The notes under the pieces are model-generated. The model saw only the letters and a list, made by a program, of their open reading frames with translations, was not told the DNA's origin and ran no database searches. Below are positions 39,485 to 47,591 of a stretch of 64,000 nt of DNA, in pieces. Position 1 is the first letter of the stretch, and each line of letters opens with the position of its first letter. Source of the DNA: JAJPXC01 sp964628905 (GTDB taxonomy: Bacteria; Bacteroidota; Bacteroidia; Bacteroidales; Muribaculaceae); NCBI GenBank assembly GCA_964628905.1, contig CAZVNS010000001.1, positions 122,171 to 186,170 of the forward strand, written 5' to 3'. The position numbers and the translations under genes are program-made.

Positions 39485-40234
39485 ATGGAGCATAAATATA
39501 ATCTCGGATTTATCACTGATAAAGATATTTACGAGCATGTAAAAACCACTGTTGAATCCTATCGGCGAGAGATTACACTCGATCAATTCAACGAAAACAT
39601 AATCGACCCCATCAAACTGACATTTGATGCCAAGGTCTATGGCAAGACAATGCGTCAAGCCGTTGAAGACGAGTGTTTCCGGCAGATTGACAAATCAAAC
39701 ACCAATCGTATCGGATATTTCCATCAAAATCTTTTCCGATATGCCGGCAATGGGTGGGTTGTTCCTGCCAAGGGATTTGATGTGGAAAATGACCAACTCC
39801 ATATATATGTGGAGATGAAAAACAAGCACAACACGATGAACTCTGCATCCTCACAAAAGACTTACATGAAGATGCAGGGCAAACTGCTTGACGACGATGA
39901 GGCCACATGCTATCTGGTTGAGACCATATCAAAGAGGTCGCGCGACGATTCGTGGAAGATATCACTTGATGGAAAACCTCGGGAACACAAGAAGATACGC
40001 CGAATGTCAATGGATCGCTTTTACGCCCTTGTATTTGGTTCTGACGATGCATTCTATCGGCTTTGCTCAGCCCTACCACAAATCATCGAGGATGTGGTGA
40101 ATGATAATCCCGGGTTAGCGTTAAAAAACACTGTATACAATGAACTTACCAAAGAACATGCCGATATACTGACCAGCCTATATCTGCTTGCTTTCTCCAC
40201 ATATGAAGGATTTAAGGATTTAACTCAACGATGA
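39485..40234 (+). CDS. Eco47II-type restriction endonuclease
   Basis: The 249-residue protein matches the Eco47II family (YNLGFITDKDIYEHVKTTVE at the start, a central KGFDVENDQLHIYVEMKNKHNTMNSAS with a PD-(D/E)xK-like EMKNK, and CYLVETISKRS). Eco47II, as I recall, is a Sau96I isoschizomer cutting at GGNCC, so the same target is expected but unproven. The ATG at 39485 is preferred over 39428 because the family N-terminus starts there and a -7 box lies between. Its stop overlaps the methylase ATG (ATGA). Composition is AT-richer than flanking genes. Confidence 0.88.
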   Translation: MEHKYNLGFITDKDIYEHVKTTVESYRREITLDQFNENIIDPIKLTFDAKVYGKTMRQAVEDECFRQIDKSNTNRIGYFHQNLFRYAGNGWVVPAKGFDVENDQLHIYVEMKNKHNTMNSASSQKTYMKMQGKLLDDDEATCYLVETISKRSRDDSWKISLDGKPREHKKIRRMSMDRFYALVFGSDDAFYRLCSALPQIIEDVVNDNPGLALKNTVYNELTKEHADILTSLYLLAFSTYEGFKDLTQR

Positions 40235-41568
40235 ATAAGGATACCAAAATTTCGATAAATAACTTCGCTGACATTTGTGGGGTATCCCGCGCAACTGTCG
40301 ACAAATGGATAGCAGGGGGCAAGTGCTCTCTACATACCGACGACAACGGAGATAAATACCTTGTTGCCTCAGAGCTTACCGCATTTCCTGAGATTAAAGC
40401 CATGCTTAATTCGCAGTGGGATGATGAAATGAGGGTGTCACCACGTCGTGATTTCACATCACTTGAACTATTCGCCGGAGGTGGTGGACTTGCTTTGGGC
40501 ATGCATAAAGCAGGGTTTAAACATCTACTGCTAAATGAATTCGACAAAGATGCTTGTGCTACACTCCGATTCAATATGCCACATTGGAATGTGGTGCAAG
40601 GCGACATACACGATGTCGATTTCACACCATACCGCGGTAAAGTAGACCTACTCACCGGTGGATTTCCATGCCAGGCATTTTCTTATGCCGGCAAACGCCT
40701 GGGTTTCGAAGAAACACGCGGCACACTATTCTTTGAATTAGCCAGAGCGGTCAAAGAGGTGCAACCCAAAGTGTTCATGGCAGAAAACGTTAAAGGCCTT
40801 CTTGAACATGATGGGGGACGTACAATTGATACCATTAAGTCTGTAATCGACGAACTCGGCTACACATTGATTGAGCCGCATGTACTTAGGGCTATTCTCT
40901 ATAATGTGCCTCAAAAACGTGAGCGATTGATAATTGTAGCCGTTAGAAATGACCTTGCCAAATATGCTGATTTCTCATGGCCGTCGGTTTGCGGTGAATT
41001 ACGCACACTCCGTGACGCATTTTTCGCCGGGAGCCTTTACGACTGCGATGTACCCCAAAGTGAGGGTCAGAATTACCCTCCCTCAAAGGAGCAAGTGATG
41101 CGCCTCGTGCCCGAGGGTGGCGATTGGCGCAATCTCCCTGCTGACGTAGCCGAACAATACATGAAGGGGAGTTACCATCTTGGTGGTGGTAAGACAGGTA
41201 TGGCACGCCGATTGGCAATGGATGAGGCAAGTCTTACCCTCACCTGCGCACCAGCTCAGAAGCAGACCGAGAGATGCCACCCCACCGAAACAAGACCACT
41301 CACTGTAAGAGAATACGCACGAATTCAGACATTCCCAGACGATTGGGATTTTAAAGGCTCTCTATCAGCTAAATACAAACAGATTGGAAACGCAGTGCCT
41401 GTCAACTTGGCATGGGCAGTCGGACGTTCGCTTATGCGGTTGTTAAACAACATTGAAGAGGCTTGCCCAGGGTCAACAGAAAAGCCCATATCAGTATATC
41501 AGCCGGTGATAAAACTCCACGGCATGTTTGAGGGAATGGTCTGCGAGGATGAAGATAACACATATTGA
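40231..41568 (+). CDS. DNA (cytosine-5)-methyltransferase with N-terminal HTH
   Basis: The 445-residue enzyme methylates cytosine C5 and should protect the host from the coupled endonuclease. Motif I is ELFAGGGGLALGMHKAGF, motif IV GGFPCQAFSYAGKR with the catalytic Cys, motif VI ENVKGL, motif VIII QKRERLIIVAVR and motif X YKQIGNAVPVNLAWAVG. The target recognition region lies at about 250-370. About 70 residues before motif I form a helix-turn-helix (NFADICGVSRATVDKWIAGG), as in self-regulating methylases such as M.SsoII or M.MspI. A perfect hairpin follows the stop. Confidence 0.95.
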   Translation: MNKDTKISINNFADICGVSRATVDKWIAGGKCSLHTDDNGDKYLVASELTAFPEIKAMLNSQWDDEMRVSPRRDFTSLELFAGGGGLALGMHKAGFKHLLLNEFDKDACATLRFNMPHWNVVQGDIHDVDFTPYRGKVDLLTGGFPCQAFSYAGKRLGFEETRGTLFFELARAVKEVQPKVFMAENVKGLLEHDGGRTIDTIKSVIDELGYTLIEPHVLRAILYNVPQKRERLIIVAVRNDLAKYADFSWPSVCGELRTLRDAFFAGSLYDCDVPQSEGQNYPPSKEQVMRLVPEGGDWRNLPADVAEQYMKGSYHLGGGKTGMARRLAMDEASLTLTCAPAQKQTERCHPTETRPLTVREYARIQTFPDDWDFKGSLSAKYKQIGNAVPVNLAWAVGRSLMRLLNNIEEACPGSTEKPISVYQPVIKLHGMFEGMVCEDEDNTY

Positions 41569-41582
41569 GGAATGATACTCCA

Positions 41583-41638
41583 ACATATAATGAGGGTGTT
41601 GCATAATAGCTGCAACACCCTCATTATATGTAGCGTTT
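41583..41638 (+). terminator. Perfect 21-bp hairpin after the methylase gene
   Basis: Bases 41583-41603 pair without mismatch with 41611-41631 around a 7-base loop (TAATAGC). The left arm begins ACATATAATGAGGGTG. It lies between the convergent methylase and ettA genes and can terminate both, although the T-run is weak on either side. Confidence 0.75.
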
Positions 41639-41646
41639 ACATTGGG

Positions 41647-43332
41647 TTATTCCATGAGCTTGCGGTAGCGGCGGCGGGGGGTCTCCTTGCCGTCGTTGTG
41701 GTCGCGCTTGAACTGCTCGTAGTCGCTGTAGGAGCCTTCGTAGAACACTACCCGGCCGTCGCCCTCAAACGAGAGGATGTGGGTGCAGATGCGGTCGAGG
41801 AGCCATCGGTCGTGGCTTACCACGACGGCGCAACCGGCGAAGTCGTCGAGGCCTTCCTCGAGGGCGCGCAGGGTGTTGACGTCGATGTCATTGGTGGGCT
41901 CGTCGAGAAGCAGCACGTTGCCCTCCTCCTTCAGTGCCATGGCCAGGTGGAGGCGGTTGCGCTCACCGCCGGAGAGCACGCCTATCTTCTTCTCCTGGTC
42001 GGCTCCGGTGAAGTTGAAACGCGACAGGTAGGCGCGGGCGTTGACGTCGCGGCCTCCCATGCGGAATGTCTCCACACCCTGCGAAATCACCTCATAGACA
42101 GTCTTTTCGGGGAGCAAGTCGTGGTGTGTCTGGTCGACGTAGGCTATCTTTACGGTCTCGCCGATGTCGAATGTGCCGGCATCGGGGGTCTCTTGACCCA
42201 TAATCAGGCGGAACAGGGTGGTCTTACCGGCGCCGTTGGGGCCAATCACGCCTACAATGCCGTTGGGGGGGAGGGTGAAGTCGAGGTCCTTGAACAGCCG
42301 CTTTTTGCCGAAGGCTTTTGACAGGCCCTTTGCTTCAATCACCTTGTTGCCCAGGCGTGGGCCGTTGGGGATGAATATCTCAAGGCGCTCCTCGCGCTGC
42401 TTCTGATCCTCGTTGAGGAGTCGGTCGTAGGAGTTGAGACGTGCTTTACCTTTGGCCTGACGCGCCTTGGGGGCCATGCGCACCCATTCGAGCTCGCGCT
42501 CGAGGGTCTTGCGGCGCTTCGATGCCTGCTTCTCCTCCTGGGCCATGCGCTTGGTCTTCTGGTCGAGCCAAGATGAGTAGTTGCCCTGCCAGGGTATGCC
42601 CTCGCCTCGATCCAGCTCGAGGATCCAACCGGCCACGTGGTCGAGGAAGTAGCGGTCGTGGGTGATGGCAATCACCGTGCCGGGGTACTGGTTTAGGTGC
42701 TGTTCGAGCCAGTCGATCGACTCGGCGTCGAGGTGGTTGGTGGGCTCATCGAGCAGCAGCACGTCGGGCTGCTGGAGCAACAGTCGGCACAGTGCCACGC
42801 GGCGGCGCTCACCACCGGAGAGGGTGCTGATGGGCTGGTCATCGGGGGGACATTGCAGTGCATCCATTGCGCGCTCGAGCTTTGAGTCGATGTTCCAGGC
42901 GTCGGCGGCGTCGAGGGCATCCTGAAGTTCGGCCTGGCGGGCTATCAAGGCATCCATCTTGTCGGGGTCCTCAAGCACGTCGGGGTCGGCGAAGGCTTCG
43001 TTGACCTTGTCGAACTCCGCTAAGAGGTCCATGATGGGCTGCACACCTTCGCGCACCACCTCGATCACCGTCTTGTTGGGGTCGAGCTGGGGGTCCTGCT
43101 CGAGGTAGCCCACGGTGTAGCCGGGTGAGAATACCACTTGTCCCTGATATTGGGTGTCAATGCCGGCGATGATCTTCAGTAACGAAGATTTACCGGAGCC
43201 ATTGAGACCGATTATGCCGATTTTGGCACCATAGAAGAACGAAAGGTAGATGTTCTTCAATACTTGTTTTTGGGGAGGATAGGTCTTGGATACGCCTACC
43301 ATCGAGAAGATTATTTTTTTGTCGTCTGCCAT
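41647..43332 (-). CDS. ettA: Energy-dependent translational throttle protein EttA
   Basis: The 561-residue ABC-F protein has two ATP-binding domains. The first has Walker A GLNGSGKSS, signature LSGGERRRVALCR and Walker B VLLLDEPTNHLD. The second has GPNGAGKTT, LSGGERNRLHLAMAL and VLLLDEPTNDID. The linker between them is rich in Arg and Lys. EttA binds the ribosomal E site and gates the first peptide bond according to ATP/ADP balance. Length equals the usual EttA. It follows the flippase-like gene by 72 bases. Confidence 0.95.
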   Translation of the reverse strand: MADDKKIIFSMVGVSKTYPPQKQVLKNIYLSFFYGAKIGIIGLNGSGKSSLLKIIAGIDTQYQGQVVFSPGYTVGYLEQDPQLDPNKTVIEVVREGVQPIMDLLAEFDKVNEAFADPDVLEDPDKMDALIARQAELQDALDAADAWNIDSKLERAMDALQCPPDDQPISTLSGGERRRVALCRLLLQQPDVLLLDEPTNHLDAESIDWLEQHLNQYPGTVIAITHDRYFLDHVAGWILELDRGEGIPWQGNYSSWLDQKTKRMAQEEKQASKRRKTLERELEWVRMAPKARQAKGKARLNSYDRLLNEDQKQREERLEIFIPNGPRLGNKVIEAKGLSKAFGKKRLFKDLDFTLPPNGIVGVIGPNGAGKTTLFRLIMGQETPDAGTFDIGETVKIAYVDQTHHDLLPEKTVYEVISQGVETFRMGGRDVNARAYLSRFNFTGADQEKKIGVLSGGERNRLHLAMALKEEGNVLLLDEPTNDIDVNTLRALEEGLDDFAGCAVVVSHDRWLLDRICTHILSFEGDGRVVFYEGSYSDYEQFKRDHNDGKETPRRRYRKLME

Positions 43333-43374
43333 GGTGGGGAGTGTTTATTGAGTTTTTGTGTTGCTAAGGGGGAG

Positions 43375-43393
43375 CCCGCCGCACAGCGGCGGG
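43375..43393. other. GC-rich stem-loop between the flippase-like and ettA genes
   Basis: CCCGCCGC and GCGGCGGG pair perfectly around ACA. There is no T-run on the minus strand, so attenuation or transcript processing is possible but unproven. Confidence 0.45.
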
Positions 43394-43404
43394 ACACGGT
43401 AAGC

Positions 43405-44424
43405 TTACGAAGCCTTTTGGGCCTTCCGCTTGGAAAGGGCGATGTAGATGAATGTCCACAAGCCGAGGACGATTAGCAGCAGTGTCTGCGAGCCGAGCAC
43501 GAGGTTGGCGAAGGCGGTCGACTGGGCTGTGTAGAGCGCCTTGTCGACTCCGGCGGGCATATAGAAGGCCAGGCCGAAGATCACGGCGTACTGCCAGGGG
43601 CCGATGCCACCGTTGGAGGGCACGCCCATGGCGATGCTCGACAGCACGAAGCATACAAGCACGGCAAGCATGCCATGGTTGGCCACCACCTCAGTGGTGA
43701 AGGGGAAGGCGAAGAAGGCTACATAGAGCTGGAAGAAGTAGCAGCCCCAGATGCACACCGTCAGCAACAGCCAGCGGCCGATGCCGGGCATCTTGGCCAC
43801 CACGGCGAAGCCTTCCCACAGGTCCTTGACCCACTTGCGTATCTTGAGCACCATGCGGTTTTTGGTGCGGGCGGCGAAAAACCACCATAGGCCGAGCACC
43901 AACGCTGCCAATGCCACCCAAAGCCATGGTGAGGCCCCAAGGTTGACCAACCCCTCGACGGCGGCGGGGTTTTGGCTGATGTACGACATGAGCTGCCCGC
44001 TGGCGAGGATGAATGTGACGAGTGTCAGCAGACCCACGGTGACGGTGTCGGCCAGGCGGTCGGCCACCATCGAGCCAAACACGGTGGTAAACTGTGCATG
44101 CTGACGCTCGGCGATGTAGCCGCAGCGCCACACCTCACCAAGGCGGGGGAATACAAGGTTGACGGCATAGGTGCCGAATATGGAATAGACCAGCGGCATC
44201 AGCGGCGCGTGGATGTGGAGCGCGTCGAGCTGTATGCGCCATCGCATGGCGCGGAACACATGTGAGAATATAGAGATGAGCAACGCAAGGGCTATCCACC
44301 AGTAGTTGCACTGGTCGTGGATGATCTGCATCATCTCATGGAAGTTGACCGTTGAGAACAGCAGGTAGCACAGCCCGACGGTGATGATCAGGGGCACTAC
44401 GTATTTGAGGATTTTCTTTAGCAC
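43405..44424 (-). CDS. Flippase-like / lysylphosphatidylglycerol synthase transmembrane family protein
   Basis: The 339-residue integral membrane protein has about eight helices and matches the LPG synthase TM (UPF0104, AglD-like) family. The family motif region is AMRWRIQLDALHIHAPLMPLVYSIFGTYAVNLVFPRLGEVWRCGYIA. The catalytic domain of true lysyl-PG synthases is absent, so a lipid or lipid-linked glycan flippase role is more likely. Its start is preceded by repeat copy B. Confidence 0.85.
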   Translation of the reverse strand: MLKKILKYVVPLIITVGLCYLLFSTVNFHEMMQIIHDQCNYWWIALALLISIFSHVFRAMRWRIQLDALHIHAPLMPLVYSIFGTYAVNLVFPRLGEVWRCGYIAERQHAQFTTVFGSMVADRLADTVTVGLLTLVTFILASGQLMSYISQNPAAVEGLVNLGASPWLWVALAALVLGLWWFFAARTKNRMVLKIRKWVKDLWEGFAVVAKMPGIGRWLLLTVCIWGCYFFQLYVAFFAFPFTTEVVANHGMLAVLVCFVLSSIAMGVPSNGGIGPWQYAVIFGLAFYMPAGVDKALYTAQSTAFANLVLGSQTLLLIVLGLWTFIYIALSKRKAQKAS

Positions 44425-44434
44425 TGCGGGGGGA

Positions 44435-44493
44435 GGGTTTTAGAGGTTTTAGAGTTGAACAAGCGCTAAGCGCTTGAACGGGACAGCTTCGCG
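44435..44493 (+). repeat. 9-bp repeats plus dispersed hairpin element, copy B
   Basis: GGTTTTAGA units lead into CAAGCGC-TAA-GCGCTTG (44460-44476), a perfect 7-bp hairpin, then AACGGGACAGCTTCGCG. The same sequence of parts is seen at 50092-50164 and, inverted, at 1574-1607. Confidence 0.65.
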
Positions 44494-44550
44494 ATCTTGG
44501 GGGCTTCGCACGGGAGTAGGGTCTCGCCCCAGTGCGACCGCGGGTCGCGG

Positions 44551-45195
44551 TCAGAGCTGGCCCTGCTCGATTTTGGTGGCGATGATGTCGATGATGGCAT
44601 CGTCGCGGTTTTTCTGCGGGTTGAAGTCGCCGCGGAGGTTTACGCCGAAGAGCTTGCCGAAGCCCTGCCAAAATGTGGCTCTGAGCGGCCCTAAAAATGC
44701 TTTAAGTATCTGATATGATGATTGGTCAGTTTCACGTTTTACGAGTTTGATTAGTACTTTAGCCTGGTCTTTGGTGAACTTCTTGAACACCGGCTTATAT
44801 TGGTCGAATACCTCCTTCTCCATGCGTTTGAGGTGGGCGTTGCGCTCCTTTTCAGTGGGTAGGGTCTCGATGTATTCGTAGGTTTCCACGATGGTTTCGG
44901 CGATGAGCTTGGCGTAGGGTAGTGTGCGCTTGACGTTGCGCACCGTGCGCCAGTAGTATTTCTCCTCCTTCTTATTCTTAAACTTCAGCTGGGGGAAGAC
45001 GGTGACCTCGTTGAACACGAGCACCAACACTGTGTCGCCGCTTTCGGGATCGATGGTGTGATATTTGCCCTCGTACACCTTGACACGCAAGGGTGGAGTC
45101 TTGTCAGGATCGAGTTTGTCAACAGGGTTATCGGCGTAAACTGAACATGTCAAGACACACGCTACGGATAATATCAACCAACGCAACAGGTTCAT
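44551..45195 (-). CDS. DUF4294 domain protein, secreted
   Basis: The 214-residue protein has a signal peptide (LLRWLILSVACVLTCSVYA) and the DUF4294 core (NEVTVFPQLKFKNKKEEKYY, WRTVRNVKRTLPYAKLIAE, FTKDQAKVLIKLVKRETDQS). The family is restricted to Bacteroidetes as far as I know and has no assigned function. Its ATG overlaps the nadB stop (ATGA), so it is co-translated with nadB, although no metabolic link is obvious. Confidence 0.83.
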   Translation of the reverse strand: MNLLRWLILSVACVLTCSVYADNPVDKLDPDKTPPLRVKVYEGKYHTIDPESGDTVLVLVFNEVTVFPQLKFKNKKEEKYYWRTVRNVKRTLPYAKLIAETIVETYEYIETLPTEKERNAHLKRMEKEVFDQYKPVFKKFTKDQAKVLIKLVKRETDQSSYQILKAFLGPLRATFWQGFGKLFGVNLRGDFNPQKNRDDAIIDIIATKIEQGQL

Positions 45196-46772
45196 TTAAC
45201 TACATGAGGCAGTGGCGGGTAATCGATGGTGTAGTGCAACCCCCGCGACTCCTTACGCTCCTTGGCCTGGCGCATGATCAGGTAACCAACGTTGATGATG
45301 TTGCGCAACTCGCAAATCTCGCGTGAGGCTTTGGAGCATTTGAAGAGCTTCTCGGTCTCCTCGTAGAGTATGTCGAGTCGGTTCCAGGCGCGGTCGAGTC
45401 GGAGGTTGCTGCGCACTATACCAACGTATGTGCCCATAATCTGGTTCACCTCCTTGATGCTCTGAGTGATAAGCACCATCTCCTCGGGGTGTCGGGTGCC
45501 CTCGTCGTTCCAGGCGGGCACGTCGTCGCGCAGGTTGATGTGGCCTACGGCCTCGCGGGCATGCCGGGCTGCTGCCTCAGCATATACCACGGCCTCAATC
45601 AGCGAGTTGGAAGCCAGGCGGTTGCCTCCGTGGAGCCCGGTGCATGAGCATTCACCCACGGCATAGAGGTGCTTGATCGACGACTCGGCGTTGGTATCGA
45701 CCTTGATGCCGCCGCACAGATAGTGGGCCGCGGGTGCTACGGGGATGTAGTCCTTGGTGATGTCGATGCCGATGCCCAGGCAATGCTGGTAGATGTTGGG
45801 GAAGTGGCGCTTGGTCTCCTCGGGGTCCTTGTGGGTGATGTCGAGGTACACGTGGTCGTCGCCATACTGCTTCATCTCCGAGTCGATGGCGCGGGCCACG
45901 ATGTCGCGCGGGGCGAGCGACAGGCGGGGGTCATACTTGTGCATGAACTCCTCCCCCTTGAGGTTGCGGAGCACTGCTCCGTAGCCGCGCATGGCCTCGG
46001 TGATGAGGAACGATGGTCGGTCGCCGGGATGGTATAGGGCCGTGGGGTGGAACTGTATGAACTCCATATCCTTGACCGTGCCCTTGGCGCGGTACACCAT
46101 CGCTATGCCGTCGCCGGTAGCCACAAGGGGGTTGGTAGTGGTCAGATACACAGCTCCGCAGCCACCGGTGGCCATTAGTGTCACCTTAGCAAGGAAGGTG
46201 TCGACCGTGCCCTCGGGGTTGAGCACATAGGCGCCATAGCAAGTGATGTCGGGGGTGCGTCGGGTCACGATCTTGCCCAAATGGTGCTGTGTGATGATCT
46301 CGATGGCAAAATGGTTCTCGTAGATGTCGATGTAGGGGTTGGCCTTGACGGCGCGGATGAGCGACTGCTGGATTTCGTAGCCAGTGTTGTCGGCATGGTG
46401 GAGGATGCGGAACTCAGAGTGGCCGCCCTCGCGGTGCAGGTCGAACGAGCCGTCCTCCTTGCGGTCGAAGTCCACACCCCAGTCGAGCAGCGCACGTATC
46501 TGCTCGGGAGCGTTCTTCACCACCATCTCCACGGCTTTGGGGTCGCTGAGCCAGTCGCCGGCCACCATCGTGTCGTGGATATGCTTGTCGAAATCGTCGA
46601 CCTCGAGGTTGGTCACCGATGCCACACCACCCTGAGCCAAGGCGGTGTTGGCCTCGTCAATTGATGATTTGCAAACCAGGGCCACACGTTGCTGCTCATC
46701 AGCAACTTTCAGGGCAAAGCTCATGCCGGCGATGCCCGAACCTATTACCAAATAATCGTATTTATATGTCAT
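45192..46772 (-). CDS. nadB: L-aspartate oxidase
   Basis: The 526-residue flavoenzyme oxidises L-aspartate to iminoaspartate, the first step of de novo NAD synthesis. The FAD-binding start is YDYLVIGSGIAGMSFALKVA, with ALAQGGVASV close behind, and the active-site region IQFHPTALYHPGDRPSFLITEAM follows. ECSCTGLHGGNRLASNSLIEAVVYAE is the conserved C-terminal FAD segment. The downstream enzyme NadA is at 53683. Under anaerobic conditions fumarate would serve as electron acceptor. Confidence 0.95.
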   Translation of the reverse strand: MTYKYDYLVIGSGIAGMSFALKVADEQQRVALVCKSSIDEANTALAQGGVASVTNLEVDDFDKHIHDTMVAGDWLSDPKAVEMVVKNAPEQIRALLDWGVDFDRKEDGSFDLHREGGHSEFRILHHADNTGYEIQQSLIRAVKANPYIDIYENHFAIEIITQHHLGKIVTRRTPDITCYGAYVLNPEGTVDTFLAKVTLMATGGCGAVYLTTTNPLVATGDGIAMVYRAKGTVKDMEFIQFHPTALYHPGDRPSFLITEAMRGYGAVLRNLKGEEFMHKYDPRLSLAPRDIVARAIDSEMKQYGDDHVYLDITHKDPEETKRHFPNIYQHCLGIGIDITKDYIPVAPAAHYLCGGIKVDTNAESSIKHLYAVGECSCTGLHGGNRLASNSLIEAVVYAEAAARHAREAVGHINLRDDVPAWNDEGTRHPEEMVLITQSIKEVNQIMGTYVGIVRSNLRLDRAWNRLDILYEETEKLFKCSKASREICELRNIINVGYLIMRQAKERKESRGLHYTIDYPPLPHVVK

Positions 46773-46825
46773 TTTAGCGTCTGTAATAATTGACCGGTTT
46801 GACTATATACTTGATTTGCAGATTG

Positions 46826-46833
46826 CAAAATTA
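46826..46833 (-). promoter_or_regulatory. Candidate -7 box of nadB
   Basis: On the minus strand TAATTTTG lies 53 bases before the nadB ATG. The T-run of the upstream terminator ends just before it, so no well-spaced -33 is clear. Confidence 0.45.
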
Positions 46834-46847
46834 CTTACAATCAGCCA

Positions 46848-46880
46848 CAAAAAAAAATTAATTGTCTCACGACAATTAAT
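46848..46880 (-). terminator. Intrinsic terminator on the minus strand
   Basis: ATTAATTGTC and GACAATTAAT form a perfect 10-bp stem around four bases (46857-46880). On the minus strand it is followed by nine T residues (A-run at 46848-46856). It ends the transcript of the unknown gene at 46997, 117 bases after its stop. Confidence 0.85.
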
Positions 46881-46996
46881 CTTCTTAACCTTAAATCTAA
46901 TACCATGAAAAACACGTTGCAAATTTATTGCTTTATATGTTATATAATATATTTTTATGGCATAAAATTCATATATTTTGTATTTTTTAACATTTA

Positions 46997-47521
46997 TCAG
47001 AGTAGGGAGAGGGCGCGGAGCTCGTCGATGACGTCGGCGCGGCTGAGGGTGCGACGCTCGCTGAGGGTGCGGGCGAAGTCGCGGGCCACTGACTGCACTC
47101 CACTGTGGGTGAACAGGCGGTGGAGGTAGCTGAAGTTGCGGCTGAAGAGTGAGTCGATCTCGTCGTCGTCGAGCTGGCACGACTCGCGGCCGTCGGCGGC
47201 CACTGTGTCCTTGAGGGTCTGGGTCAGGGTAGGTGAGATGGCGCGGCCGCGGAGCACGTATGAGCGGCACATAAGGTTGCCGATAGCCATAGCGGTGGTC
47301 AGCGAGAAGTGCTGAAGTATCTGGTTCCACGCCAGGCGGGCTGAATAGCGGGGATTGCCCGCGAAGTAGTATTCCGGGGCGAATTTCACGGTATCTTCGC
47401 CCTCGTCGATGGTGAGTGAGTCGAGCAGCTCCTCGGCGTCGAGTGCCACGATGCTGATAGCCATACCGGTGACGCCGTAGCAGCGGTCGTCAGCGTCCTT
47501 ATATTTGAGGGTGTCTTCCAT
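46997..47521 (-). CDS. Conserved-looking protein of unknown function
   Basis: The 174-residue cytoplasmic protein is helical and without motifs I recognise. It starts MEDTLKYKDADDRCYGVTG and includes RLAWNQILQHFSLTTAMAIGN and a charged C-terminus. The ATG at 47521 is chosen over a TTG six codons upstream. It follows a terminator-like hairpin after porZ by only about 16 bases, so its expression may depend on read-through. Composition fits the genome, so I take it as a real gene. Confidence 0.7.
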   Translation of the reverse strand: MEDTLKYKDADDRCYGVTGMAISIVALDAEELLDSLTIDEGEDTVKFAPEYYFAGNPRYSARLAWNQILQHFSLTTAMAIGNLMCRSYVLRGRAISPTLTQTLKDTVAADGRESCQLDDDEIDSLFSRNFSYLHRLFTHSGVQSVARDFARTLSERRTLSRADVIDELRALSLL

Positions 47522-47536
47522 ATTATAGTTTGTTGG

Positions 47537-47569
47537 CAAAAGGAGCAGAGGCTGGATGCCCCTGCTCCT
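47537..47569 (-). terminator. Terminator-like hairpin after porZ
   Basis: AGGAGCAG at 47541-47548 pairs with CTGCTCCT at 47562-47569, followed on the minus strand by TTTTGCC. The next gene's ATG at 47521 lies close behind, so it may act as an attenuator. Confidence 0.6.
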
Positions 47570-47591
47570 ATTCTAACAATATTCCGAATGA

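Noticed and set aside
46773..46996. RNA gene in the AT-rich gap between nadB and the unknown gene
   Set aside because: The only structure is the 10-bp terminator stem with its T-run. No tRNA-like or other conserved fold is visible.
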